Assembly: GCA_020744425.1 (NCBI GenBank) | Contig: JAGMUV010000027.1 | Coordinates: forward strand, 682,001-746,000 | Source of the DNA: Dactylonectria macrodidyma | Lineage: Eukaryota > Ascomycota > Sordariomycetes > Hypocreales > Nectriaceae | Length of the DNA: 64,000 nucleotides | Direction: 5' to 3' | Shown: positions 51,650-61,645 of the stretch, in pieces | Position numbering within the stretch: position 1 is the stretch's first letter | Layout: every line of letters starts with the position of its first letter | Translations under genes and position numbers: made by a program | The notes under the pieces: generated by a model | Told to the model about the DNA's origin: nothing | The model's database searches: none | The model's input: only the letters and a program-made list of their open reading frames with translations

Positions 51650-53631
51650 TTACGCCTTTTTTCTATTGTGATAGATGTACCAACAGTAGTCATTGTTACA
51701 TAACGCGACTTGGCACACACTACACCAATATCTCGTCCCTACCCGGATCTTGTTAGCATCACCCGGCCCCAACGGCTTCCTCCTTTTCTGACCTTTTGAC
51801 CTCACTTGACCTTGCCGAAAGCCCTGACAGCATACGCAATCCACAGGGTTCTTCCGACGGACAAGATTATGCTCAATTGGCCGTGTTTCGGTGCCCTCAT
51901 CGTCCAATTCCTCCCCTGCGCGATATCTCTTCCTTGACTGACTTTCATGACCGTATGTGTTGAATAATGCATTATAAATGCACTCTCGCCATTCCCTATG
52001 ATTCGTATATCGCTTCCAACGTGGCTGCCCGTAACGCTGAAGAAGATAACTGTTAACAAGGGCCACATCTAGGAGGAAGGTCCAGCAAAGTGCCTGCCAA
52101 GCACCGCGGCGTAGGGGATGCCTATACTCATAATATGACCTCAACTGATCACCACGGTCAACATGATTCATTTCTTCGTTATAAGCAGCAGCGACCGTCG
52201 GGATTTGAACTATCTTGACAGCTTCGTCACCAAAGAATTGGCGTATTGGCTTGGCCTCGGGCTTGCGTGACGACGGCTTCCTCCTTTGGCGTTCAACTCG
52301 CTCATCGTCGGCGCCAGTGAACACGGTTGTCATAAATAACACAAGCTTGTTGTCTTTCCAAGCGATATGGTTGACCTAGGGATATAGAATGACGACAGAT
52401 TAGTAGGGATTTTCAAAGTAAAAGTGTCAGAAATTGGTACCTTATTGTCAGGGGTCGGTATCGCCTTGACCTTGTTAAATTCGTAGCTTCTCTTGACCTT
52501 GCCGTCATTGCCCTTATCCTCTGCCAATTCCTTGTAGATGCCGCTGTTCTTGCGGGCCGTGCCTGTGGCTCCGTGGCCGTGATTCCGAAGACTGCGGAGG
52601 AGACCTGATGACGAGAAGAGGTTATCGATGAAGACATGATATGTCGCTTTTGGCAGTAGATTTGCTAGGGCAATGACGACGGCTTGGGTCGGGTTCAAGG
52701 CAATGGGCTTCTCTTCCCTGGCTAGCTCTTTCCCTGCGGCCTTGGAAGCGCCCCGGCCCTGAGAACGTGTGGATGACTTCTTCGGTGGAAGCTCGATGCC
52801 AACGGGGCCATAAGTCGCATCTCTGATGTGCCAAAGCCAGCGAAGAAAGAAGCCCTGTTGGGCGATAACCCAGATCTTGAATCCCACTGGTTCTGGCTTG
52901 CCCTTGACCGTTGTTTTGGCGTCACATTTCCCCGTATAACCAACCATGCACTCATCCACGGCAAGGTGAGACCCAGCAGTTAAAAGCTCGGCTGAGACTG
53001 CTTGTATGTGGTTAGACCACTCTTCAATGCCTTGGAACACCTCTGGTAGGTGTTCCTCATCGGTCTCATCGATCTTGGTGTGGTCAAAAGGGCGGAGATG
53101 ACGGTGGATGAGCTGAAACTTCCAGTAGGGAATGAACTTGATAAATGAGTGTTCTGCGCCTTGTGAACCGGGCTGAGGGGAACTCCAATAGGTCTTCAAC
53201 GTCTTTTCTATGTGTATTCCCATATAAATCAGTATTGCAATAAACAGGTAGATCTCTGAGGCATAGGTTCCTTCCCAAGTTCGCAGACGTGATGTTCGAC
53301 CCATCGGCTTTTTCCAGCTATCCACCCACTCGTTGGCTTTGAGCCACGAGATCCAGATCTTGGTGTAATGTACCCATTTCTCAACAAGGGAAATAGGTAG
53401 GAAAAGCTGGAATAGCTCGAGAGGCGTTGGAGGCAGCGTATCGATGTGAAATTCGCGCCTTGGAACGTTGAAAGGTTCAAATTGCGTGCCTCGGTCTTGG
53501 GCAGCCGGGAAAACAACTATGCAGGTGGGGTCATTTGGCCACAGCCGATGACTGTGCTTTGCCTTAATAAAGCTCTTGTCATCATAGGCATTGAGAGCCT
53601 GCGCACCCTCGGGAATCAATTGAGTACTCAT
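51650..53631 (-). CDS. piggyBac transposase (two exons)
   Basis: 638-residue DDE transposase of the piggyBac family. Exon 1 is 53631-52441, the intron 52440-52376 (GTACCA..CTAG, 65 bp), exon 2 52375-51650. The join falls at PDNK/VNHIAW and keeps frame. An N-terminal domain is followed by the DDE_Tnp_1_7 core: first Asp in LAVDECMVGYTGK (about residue 225), second in HVFIDNLFSSSGLL (about 335), third in MNHVDRGDQLRSYY (about 465). The C-terminus has a Cys-rich zinc-binding domain (VDCVCC, then CSVCQVALCNNDYC) as in characterised piggyBac enzymes, which bind the ends through it. No stop or frameshift. All motifs needed for excision and integration appear present. Confidence 0.92.
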
Positions 53632-53755
53632 TGATGAGATTGAAATGCTTCAGGGGTCTTCCAGTGGTGTTTTGGGGGGGTTAAAATGACGGATCAAACT
53701 TCCGGTACCCCGCTCGTACTCTCGTCATCGCAGGGGTCATGTGGGGCTAAGTACG

Positions 53756-53784
53756 GAGGTGTTGTCTTGTGAGCACTCGTGGGA
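53756..53784 (-). repeat. Right TIR of piggyBac element
   Basis: 29 bp, perfect inverse of 51565-51593. Confidence 0.9.
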
Positions 53785-53928
53785 TAAGGCTGGAGGAGGT
53801 TTCTTGGGCACTCTCGCAGGTGCCGCTTCTGGAGTGCAAACGTGATTGAGCATACCGGTAAGTTCAAGAAGCACAAGAAGAATAAGAAGCACCACAAGGG
53901 ATGGGCGTCCTGGTGGATTTAGCCATCA
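53784..53928 (+). pseudogene. Gly/Lys/His-rich protein, 3' part (split by piggyBac)
   Basis: It reads GGGFLGTLAGAASG and, after a one-base frame change near 53834, NVIEHTGKFKKHKKNKKHHKGW to a TAG near 53926. A glycine-zipper helix followed by a Lys/His tail is what the 5' piece at 51361 should lead into. The frameshift shows the gene has also decayed after or besides the insertion. Confidence 0.65.
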
Positions 53929-54144
53929 CGGTCCACCTAGTCACGGTGGCCCTCGTCGGTGATCATATCTGCCTCCACGATCGTCTGTCACAACATAATT
54001 GAAACGTCGCTGTCGACTTTGCGTGGCTGAATATTTAGAATTGAAATTTGTATAGAAAGCTCGATAGTTAATGACTCCCTCTTAATCACTGGTGATGGGT
54101 GTGTTCAGTAATTAGCTTGAGTTAGGATGCACCATCTTAAAACT

Positions 54145-55566
54145 CTACAAAGACTCATAGGTCGCAAGTCTGCCTGACGCCCATCGCCTCATCCTTTGGG
54201 TCGCATCTCCGATAATTCCCGCGTCGTTTTCGAGGAGAATGTAGTCATGAGCCTCGTGGTCGGAAACTTCAAGGTCGACGCTTACAGAAGGACACCTCCT
54301 CCGGACAGCCTCTGCGAACCCCACGATGGCATCTCGAAATACTTCTTGTCTACCAGCAGTGACATAGAGTGCATTCGTAATATCGTGAACATGTTCTAAC
54401 CAAGACAGGTCCCCGTCCATTGCAAACACAGGATGAGCCTCATTAGACTTAGGCGCTAAATCATCCCGACGAACTGCGTGGTGGGATGCCTGTTGGATGA
54501 GGCCCGACGAGAGCATATCGACATTGCTGTTTTCTTTGAATGAAGCCGTATCGGTTCGATTACTAAGCCAAGGAGACACCAAGAAGATGCCAGCAACAGG
54601 CTGAACCAGCTTCACAGGTGGGATGTTTGGATGAGGGTGAAGTATGTGATAGAGGAGCTGGACTGTCAAGTTTCCACCGGCTGAGTCGCCTCCAAAGATG
54701 AGGTCGCGCGGGTTGACGCCACTTTGAAGTAGGTGGTTTAGGGCTGAAGAGGCTTGGTGAAGCTGGTCAGGGTATGTAACGGGTCAGGCCCACTTGGCTG
54801 GCGGCTCTGCCGCCAAGCCCGAATTCTTCTCCACAGCGCCATCGAGTCGATTCTCGAATCTTCTATATTAAAGAAGATATAACGCTTCACGCACCCAATT
54901 TGTATTTAGATTCTTTCCTTTCTTCACCTTGAAAGTAAACAGCATAGGGACTAGTTAGTTGAATCAACTCGCTAGAAGCCTTTCACAGGGTACTGGGCTC
55001 TGGGCGAAAGAGTGTACTGTAATACTGCAACTGCAACATGAGCCTTGGCCCCCAGACTAGCGTTGGCGTACGCTTCCCAGCACCAAGTGAAATGACCAGG
55101 GAGCGGAGGCGCGATATATCCGCCGCCATGAAAGAAGAGGACAATCTTGGATGCTTCCTTACGGTCTCCAATCCACATAACTGACGCTCCCGTGCCGCCA
55201 AGGTTCTCAATGTCAAGGTTCAATAGATTCAAAGGACCCTGTGGCGTCTGCTGGATTAACTTGGCTCGCAGTTTCTTGACCCATGTCTCGTACACCTCCA
55301 ATGTCGGCGTGGTCAGATATTGAATCTGGTTGGGACTGAAACTCCCTAATAAGGTTCGACCGACCGAGGATGCGAAAAAGAACCTCAATGGGATTCTCCG
55401 TCTGATAGCCAGAGGTAGTCCCCGAATGAGGATGATGACCAAATCTTTGACCGCTGTCACCAGGTTAGAGGAAATGCTCAATTCAAAGCATGGCAGCATG
55501 CTTACCCAGCAGGATCCGAACGGCCAACCCCAGCTTGCCAAAGAAGGAGTGCGTGTCTGATGCCAT
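54145..55566 (-). pseudogene. HSL-type alpha/beta hydrolase (split by solo LTR)
   Basis: Hormone-sensitive-lipase-like esterase gene, otherwise intact. Parts are 55566-55506, intron 55505-55454 (GTAAGC..ACAG, with CTAAC), 55453-54988, then a 213-bp solo LTR plus duplicated GGGTA, then 54769-54145. Reading across the insertion restores SPRAQYPDQLHQ without gap, giving 383 aa. The N-terminal hydrophobic stretch suggests membrane anchoring. The oxyanion motif FFHGGGYI, the nucleophile elbow GGDSAGGN, a candidate acid region (ALYVTAGRQEVFRD) and the histidine in SDHEAHDY are all present. Such proteins hydrolyse small acyl or acetyl esters, including steryl acetates. As it stands the frame stops inside the LTR. 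Confidence 0.88.
54775..54987 (+). repeat. Solo LTR (213 bp) in hydrolase gene
   Basis: Begins TGTAACGGGT and ends CTTTCACA (TG..CA), with a perfect 5-bp target duplication GGGTA at 54770-54774 and 54988-54992. It contains a GGCGGCTCTGCCGCC palindrome near 54801-54815. It is unrelated to the other LTRs in the window. Its boundaries are confirmed by restoration of the hydrolase frame when the LTR and one duplication are removed. Confidence 0.9.
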
Positions 55567-56817
55567 TGTTAGAGAAACGTTGGATGCGTAATGCGAGTAG
55601 AGGCTTCCCGCTGAGCTCTTCTTCGTCTCCTCTCTCGCCTCCTTTCCTGCAAGTTCTCTATGCGACACGTCTTAATACGAACATCTATTTAACACAAATA
55701 CGCGACAATGCGGGGTATTCACGGCTTCTTCTAACTCGGCATCGGCATCTAGGCCCGGTAACTGGTCCGGCATTGACTCCGCTTCTGGATTAGGACTAAC
55801 GTATCAGTAAGCCAGACAGCAGACAGGACTAGTCCATGTGATCCGGGGTTGATTTCGCCGGCACTCAGAGTCGCACCATGTACCTCGGGCCTTGGCGGGG
55901 GTCATGTGGGGCGCGGTACTTAGGCGTTGCCTTACGAAAGTCAAAGGATAACCGTGGCACCGTACGGGTGAGCAGCCCTGCCGCGATACATGCCCATGGT
56001 TCTTTCCCCGCATCTTGATGTCGCTTAAGACTTAGAAAGTGCGCCTTTCTGCATCAAATTGACGGGTACGGACTACAGAGAATGATTTGGTAGTAGCTGG
56101 CACTTCCCCCACTGAGTGGCGCGAGCGAGTATGCTAGTGTCTGGTGGTTGATGATTGGCAATGGATAGAATATGCCACTGTGGAGGGTATTTGCGGGCGA
56201 TGGACCCGCCTGCGGCCAGCCATCATTTCAAGGTTCAGCCGTGCATAATGGTAGTCTGTCCCATTGGCTGCTAGAAATGACATCGGGGTGTTGCTCTTGA
56301 AATATATTATTGGATGCACGTGCTCGCCACCGTCCGCTGTCCCGGCCAGATTTGCAGTCTGCAAACTGCCCACAACACAACAACGCTCCGCCCCGCCAAC
56401 AAAATATCAAAAAAGGCTCCGTTCAGATTCATCGACTTTCGCCCGCCGACGAATCCTCTCTACGTTCGCGTTCAGTTAAGCAGCTGCTAAGAGGCTTAAG
56501 CCGCTGCGCATCCCCCTAAGCACTCCAGAGGAGAGCGCGAGACAGCAGCGTCCTCGTTTCACTGCTGGATGGGTCCATCAGTAACCCAGCTAGCACACGA
56601 GTTCGGCTGGCAGGTTGGAAATAAAGGTCCGTAAGTGCTTAACGTCGCCGTCACGTTCCTGTTCCTCACTTGGATCACTGTTGGGTCGGCGAGTTTACTG
56701 CCGAACAGCTGTCGTACGATCGTTTGGTGTCAATGACAAATTGATGGTCTTCCTCCATGTATGTGTGAAGATACCTAGAACTGAGTGTCGGATCATAATT
56801 ATCTAGTCGCAATGATC
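55567..56817. other. Intergenic between hydrolase and SDR
   Basis: Promoter side of the hydrolase and 3' side of the SDR. No gene was recognised. It holds several short frames and a CG-rich stretch at 56300-56460. Confidence 0.45.
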
Positions 56818-57813
56818 TCAAGACAACCCGACAAGCCTGAGCGAGTCCCTCCATAGTCGACCCTCGGCCTCCGGATCGAACGCATGCTTGGCGTACCCCG
56901 AGCCAAAAGGGTTACTCTCATCCTCTGAGGGACCCGCCTCAGCGCACTCGGCAAGATATTTCCCTCCCCTTCCCTCCCACTGCTTCCCAATTGCCGCCCA
57001 AACAGTGGTTGCAGCTCCTTGCTCAGGGCTCTTGAACTGCTTAAAGAGCTCCCCGTCGCTGCCGGCGCTCTCCAACTCAGCTTGTGAAAGATGCTTTGCT
57101 AGAGGGGTCATGATCCCACCAGGGTGTAGGCTTATCCCGTGAAGGCCCTGAGAGCCATATCGCCGCTCCAGTTCGTTTGCCATGTAGATGTTGGCAGTTT
57201 TGGACTGTCCGTAGGCTCCCCAAGGAGTATATTCGCTCTTTTCGAAGTTATAGTTGTCCGAGGCATTGATACCATTCCTCAGGTGTGCGGTAGAAGCCAC
57301 AACGACAACACGGCTGTGAAAGTCTGGCGTAGTAGCTGCCAGCAGTGCCGGCTTTAGCAGCTCGAAGAACAAGAAGTGGGACAAGTGATTGGTGCCGAAC
57401 TGCAGCTCGTGACCGTCTTTGGTGAACTTAAGGGTCTGGATGGCCATAATTCCGGCATTGTTGACCAGGATGTTGATCTTGTCCGTCTTAGCTAGAATGC
57501 TGTTGGCTGCGAGACGGACACTTTCCAGAGACTCTTGGTCCATCTCGACAAGCTCCATGCGGCTGGGGTCGAAAATGCCAGCCAGGGCTTCCTTGGCTTT
57601 GGCGAGATTTCGGGCCGTCAAGAAGAGCTTGGCTCCAGTAGCCGAGAGAGCACGAACTGTCTCGATTCCAATCCCTGACGAGGTGCCAGTGATGACCATG
57701 ACCTTGTCGTGCAGTTTGCCCTCCACACCTTCGTCTTTGATGATCTGCAGCGCGGTTGGCCTGGCGTCGCCGGGACCCTGAGGATTGGCGTGGGCTGCTG
57801 CGTAGCGAGACAT
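56818..57813 (-). CDS. Short-chain dehydrogenase (retinol-dehydrogenase-like)
   Basis: 331-aa single-exon SDR. The cofactor motif TGTSSGIG is at residues 43-50 after a roughly 40-residue N-terminal extension, LTARNLAKA follows, and LVNNAGIM and YGQSK (Tyr near 205) give the catalytic core. LHPGGIMTPL follows the active site as in the WW-oxidoreductase/retinol-dehydrogenase-like group common in fungi. The start at ATG 57813 has A at -3. The open frame extends further, but only with a non-ATG codon. No lesion is seen, codon use is GC-rich and regular. The reaction is NAD(P)-dependent carbonyl/alcohol interconversion on an unknown substrate. Confidence 0.88.
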   Translation of the reverse strand: MSRYAAAHANPQGPGDARPTALQIIKDEGVEGKLHDKVMVITGTSSGIGIETVRALSATGAKLFLTARNLAKAKEALAGIFDPSRMELVEMDQESLESVRLAANSILAKTDKINILVNNAGIMAIQTLKFTKDGHELQFGTNHLSHFLFFELLKPALLAATTPDFHSRVVVVASTAHLRNGINASDNYNFEKSEYTPWGAYGQSKTANIYMANELERRYGSQGLHGISLHPGGIMTPLAKHLSQAELESAGSDGELFKQFKSPEQGAATTVWAAIGKQWEGRGGKYLAECAEAGPSEDESNPFGSGYAKHAFDPEAEGRLWRDSLRLVGLS

Positions 57814-57995
57814 ATTTGGTGACTCTGTCGATTGAGAATTGGGGCTGAGAGGTGATGTAGGCAAGGAACAAGTAGATCAGTATGGAGACGGACCTCAGAA
57901 GCTGATGTTCCCCAGGTCTTTTATACTTGGTTTGGAGATACATCCTCCGTCTATAAACACTATTCTGTCTATGTAGTGTTATAACCCTATCTCCT

Positions 57996-58324
57996 ATCTC
58001 CGTGTCTCTTAGTCCCCGAGCGCCCCGCGTTCTCTGCCCGCTCTTGCACAGGTGCTGTCTCCGTCGGAACTTAAACTCTTGAAGTATCGTAGCTGACCGT
58101 ATTTGCCCTCTCCGTCATAGCGCTGGAGTTGACATAGTTACAGGCTTTGTAAGCTGGCTGACCGTTTTTGCCCTTTCCGTCATAACGTAGTTAGCGTTGG
58201 AGTTGACCTGGCTAGAGGCTTTGTAAGCTGGCTGACAGTTTTCGCCTTTTTAAGCTTAGTCCTTCGCATGACGCCTAGCGGCGATGATGGAAATGTCGAG
58301 TCCCGGTCCTGATGTTACTCGGAC
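57996..58324 (-). repeat. Dispersed 330-bp repeat, copy R1 (inverted)
   Basis: Reverse complement of the family found twice at the window end (63385 onward). It contains inner repeats of about 64-74 bp: CTGACCGT, TTGCCCT, CCGTCATA, GGAGTTGAC and GGCTTTGTAAGCTGG recur at about 58097, 58161 and partly 58235. It ends about 33 bp before the bZIP start, so it occupies that gene's immediate upstream region. Confidence 0.85.
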
Positions 58325-58356
58325 TGATGTTCCTCTCATATCGGCTCGTTGCGAAG

Positions 58357-59392
58357 ATGGTGCCCACTAACCAAAAGCCCACTGTGGAGGAGCGGAGAGA
58401 GCGCAAGAAATTGCAGAACCGACTGAACCAGAGAGCGCGCAGTAAGATTGCGAGATGCCTGTAACTGTAAGCTGTCTTCCTAGCTGATGGAATAATCAGG
58501 GCAGCGGATTAAGGACCAAGAGGACACGGATACCAAGACTCAAAAGAGCCCTTTTCGGATTGAACGCTGGCGATTGGATAATGGTCTTGGCCTCTCAATG
58601 CAGACTTCTCGGCCCCTTGTTCTCACTTCGGACACCGCTGCCAACGACCGACAGGCTCTTGACCATGGAACCACCCAACCACTCCAGCCTCAGACAACCA
58701 GGGTCCGCAGAATACCAAGCAGAGCACTGCTTTCTCTAGAGCCCGAAGTAGTCCATGATCCCGGGCCTTCTCTACCTGCTGACCACATTCTGATCCATCT
58801 CATCACCCACAACGCATGCCGAGGGCTCATGCATAACAGAAGTGTAGTGAGAGCCGTGGCAAGTTACATCAGCGCCGTTCACGATCCGCCCCTACTCCCC
58901 GATCTCGCAATAGGATGCGAAACCGTGGTGCTTCGGCCTACTCACCGAACAATGCCAATCGACCTTTTACCAACACAGGTTCAAATGAACAGCCCACATC
59001 CTACCTGGATGGACGCGCTTCCGTTCCCTGAAATCAGGGACAATCTCATCAGGCGGCAGTATCTGTTCAATCACAGGCACTTTTTAGAGGATCTTGTTGG
59101 CGATCGGGTATACTTACATCCACTGCCTGCACAGAGTCAGAGAGGCCCGGTATCAACACCAAGTTCACAGCAATATCGGCAGCAAGATGACAGCCAATCT
59201 GCACAAGATGGGAAGGGACTTATCCTATGGGGAGAGCCGCATTTGAAAGAGAATTGGGAAGCTACTGCTCATTTTTTGATAAAGTGGTCATGGGCTGTCG
59301 AGGGATGCCGTGAACTTGTCGACATCGCAAACAAATGGAGAACCACGAGGGGCGAACATTCTCTCCAGATACGTCCTCAAAGCGGGCAATAA
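58357..59392 (+). CDS. bZIP transcription factor with DUF3425-like domain (two exons)
   Basis: 325 aa from exons 58357-58441 and 58500-59392. The intron 58442-58499 (GTAAGA..CAG) lies inside the basic region, and its removal restores RERKKLQNRLNQRARRQR, a bZIP basic segment with the NxxxQRxRR core of the fungal Yap/AP-1-like or DUF3425 class. The leucine zipper is short or absent after it. The C-terminal half matches the DUF3425 pattern: LPADHILIHLITHNACRG, HPTWMDALPFPEIRDNLI and LILWGEPHLKENWEATAHF. Proteins of this build occur in fungal stress and secondary-metabolism regulation. The reading frame is intact, but its upstream region is a dispersed repeat. Confidence 0.87.
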
Positions 59393-59769
59393 CAGGCTTT
59401 ATATTATATCTTACAGGGTACTTAGCTAAACTAGCATTAGTGACTTGTGCTTAGGCCATCTTAAGTACACCCTTTCCATACCGTACCTCCGAATCACGTT
59501 TCTATCTCAGGTATTAGAGAGAGCATAAATGAAGACCATGACTTAATACAGATCTTCATAGCTACTATAATAATTTTGCAGAAAGTGGCTGTATAGTAAG
59601 GAATTACTGGGTAAGTTGGATATCTTTGGCGTACGGTATCACACATAGTGAGTATTTTAGAACTCATCAGTCAGCATCCAAGTCGTCCATTGAGGCATTT
59701 TTATTGCCTAGTCTTTCATTGCGAGTGCAGATTATCATGTCAAGTACCACCAAGTTCGTATCCTCCCGC

Positions 59770-60410
59770 TTATTTCTTGACGACTGAAATCAGCAGAAAT
59801 ATAGGCCGATGCAACACCCGATGCCAGGAATTCTTCTCTAGTTCCTTTGGAGTTGGGCACCGCTCAGCGAACCTCCTTATCTCGAATCCTTCATCCACAT
59901 ACGTGTTGATGTACGTGACAACAGTGCGATGCTGCTTCTGTACTCCCTCGACTCGCCACTCTGTTAGTCGCAAGCCCTCCTTCTGGTAATCGTCCAACGG
60001 CTATCATTCGTGCCCAGAGTTTGGGTCTGTTATGAACTCAGGGCGAGATGGTGCAGTGAAAATCGGGTGCTCGGTGGAGAATACGAGAGGACCTCAGGGT
60101 TTGAGCACTCGGTTCATTTCAACTAGTTCTGGGAAGTGGACGAGGTAGTGAAGTGCAAGCGAGCTGAACGCCACGTCGTATGTCCCCTCGTCAGAATCTG
60201 GGAGTCCCAGACTGTCCAAGTCTGCCCGCTCGTATGTAATGCTGGGATCTTCCGTCATGGCTTGCGCTCGGTCGAGCATGTTTTGCGACAGATCAATTGC
60301 GTAAACAGACGAAGCGCCCGCACTTCGTGCCTAGCGAGAAAACCACCTAAAGCCACAGCTGAGGTCCAGGACCCGAAGCCCAGACAGGACTGGGATACCA
60401 GACCTTAGTA
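59770..60410 (-). pseudogene. SAM-dependent methyltransferase (several stops)
   Basis: A minus-strand class I methyltransferase. The SAM-binding block reads RVLDLSCG followed by a stop two residues after WFSR. It then reads ASSVYAIDLSQNMLDRA (motif II), YDVAFSSLALHYLV (motif IV) and NRVLKP followed by TGA where GG is expected. FSTEHPIFTAPSRPEF follows, then a double stop (TGA TAG), LDDYQKEGLRLTEWRVEG and a C-terminus at 59770. The stops fall where Trp (TGG) or Gly codons are expected, consistent with G-to-A change, the complementary-strand form of RIP-like mutation. The N-terminus upstream of 60410 was not found. The family is clear, the copy is dead. Confidence 0.78.
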
Positions 60411-61005
60411 TTAGCTGATTTCGGTCAGAGTGAATGTTACTCTACGGAAATACGGAATGAGCTACCATTACGGATCTACTCCGTAGGAACAATGCAATGC
60501 TAAGATGACAAGAGCTTCTCGTACGATCTCGAGTCACTTATGTAATAGTGCCCGCGTGGCATACCACAAGTGACACTTAAGGCAAATTAATTATTCCGGT
60601 TGAATGATAACCCGATAAATTATCTTGCCTATGTAACACGAGAAAGATTTGGGTTTATACCAGATAATGGGTGTGGAGTTGTTGAAGGTCAGTACCACCT
60701 GGCCAGCTGGTACACAGCGACCGGCCTACCGCAGACTGGGCATAAAACCCACCTGAAATGGGTGGAGAGATAACGAGACAGGCTTAGAATGGCTCAAGCA
60801 CTTCGACAAGCACACTGCGTCGCGCGCAAGAGGTGCCTATCGGTTGCTAGTACTCAACGGGCATAAGTGCTCATTGCCGTCAGTAGGTATACAATGTGCT
60901 TTAATATGGTTATTGATGGATACGTAAAAGCGTAGTCTCCAGAATCGCGAAAACAAGGTACAAAATAACCGCAGAGCAGTGTGCAGGTTGGACAGGGACC
61001 TCAGG
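60411..61005. other. No supported gene
   Basis: Spacer between the dead methyltransferase and the DDE relic. Short AT-rich segments only. A CCCACCTGAAATGGGTGG hairpin lies at 60750-60767. Confidence 0.4.
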
Positions 61006-61565
61006 CCATTTGGTCGAGGACCTGACCGATTAGGTATAGTGCCGTCCGTTGCCTTGGCACGACCAAATGGTCTGACCTACTTAGGCCCTTACGGCCGCAA
61101 CTCCGCAACTCCGCAACTCCACAACCAGATTGCCATCAGACCGCGTGCCCACCATGCCGTGGCAGATAACACCCATCATAAAGCCGGTCTCGTCGAAACC
61201 GTATAGGTCGGCGTCCTGGATACCGTACTTTGTCCTCATATTTGCCTAAGAGCCATCACTCCCCTGCCTTTGGCGAGTTTTGCAAGGCCAGAAAGATTAT
61301 TGCACTACCCTTGCCGCCGCATTCATCGCAGTTAACCCAGCCACTTGATGTTGGGTACTTTAGTTTCTTGAAGGAGTATAGTCGCCAGATCGAGCACTTC
61401 ATCAAGTCACAAGTTAACCACATCACCAAGGTCGAGTTTTCATCACGTTTAACGAAGCCTATCATGAGACTTTCACAGGCAAAAACATAAAGGCAGGGTT
61501 CCGCGGAGCAAAGATAGATATGAACCAGATCCGGCTGAGTGTTTAAGAGATTGCTTTTATTAGGC
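61006..61565. mobile_element. Rearranged pogo-type DDE relic
   Basis: Two parts of one kind of transposase lie in opposite orientation. On the minus strand (about 61240-61110) is YGFDETGFMMGVI, the first-Asp region. On the plus strand (61262-61560) is PHSSQLTQPLDVGYFSFLKEY, the third-Asp region, followed by a C-terminal tail. The middle of the protein is missing. An 11-bp inverted repeat CCATTTGGTCG/CGACCAAATGG at 61006-61016 and 61060-61070 may be end debris. The arrangement requires an inversion or two independent insertions. Confidence 0.7.
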
Positions 61566-61645
61566 AATCTCACGCGCCCATTTTCTCATCCACATAACGT
61601 TTCTACCTAAGGAGATAGGAAATAGGACTCAGTAAGAGCATTTTC

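Larger units (their letters stand above)
51564..53785 (-). mobile_element. piggyBac-type DNA transposon (coding-intact)
   Basis: About 2.2 kb bounded by 29-bp perfect terminal inverted repeats starting TCCCACGAGTGCTCACAAG (left from 51565, right to 53784). The interior carries a complete two-exon piggyBac transposase on the minus strand. A TTAA target duplication, usual for the family, is not evident: flanks read CTCAT and ATAAG, so the target preference may differ or one flank has changed. The element separates two parts of a glycine-rich protein gene. Confidence 0.88.

Noticed and set aside
53725..55925. Shared GGGGTCATGTGGGG word inside the piggyBac right flank and near 55894
   Set aside because: Only 14 bases with no extension on either side. 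Probably chance in GC-rich DNA.
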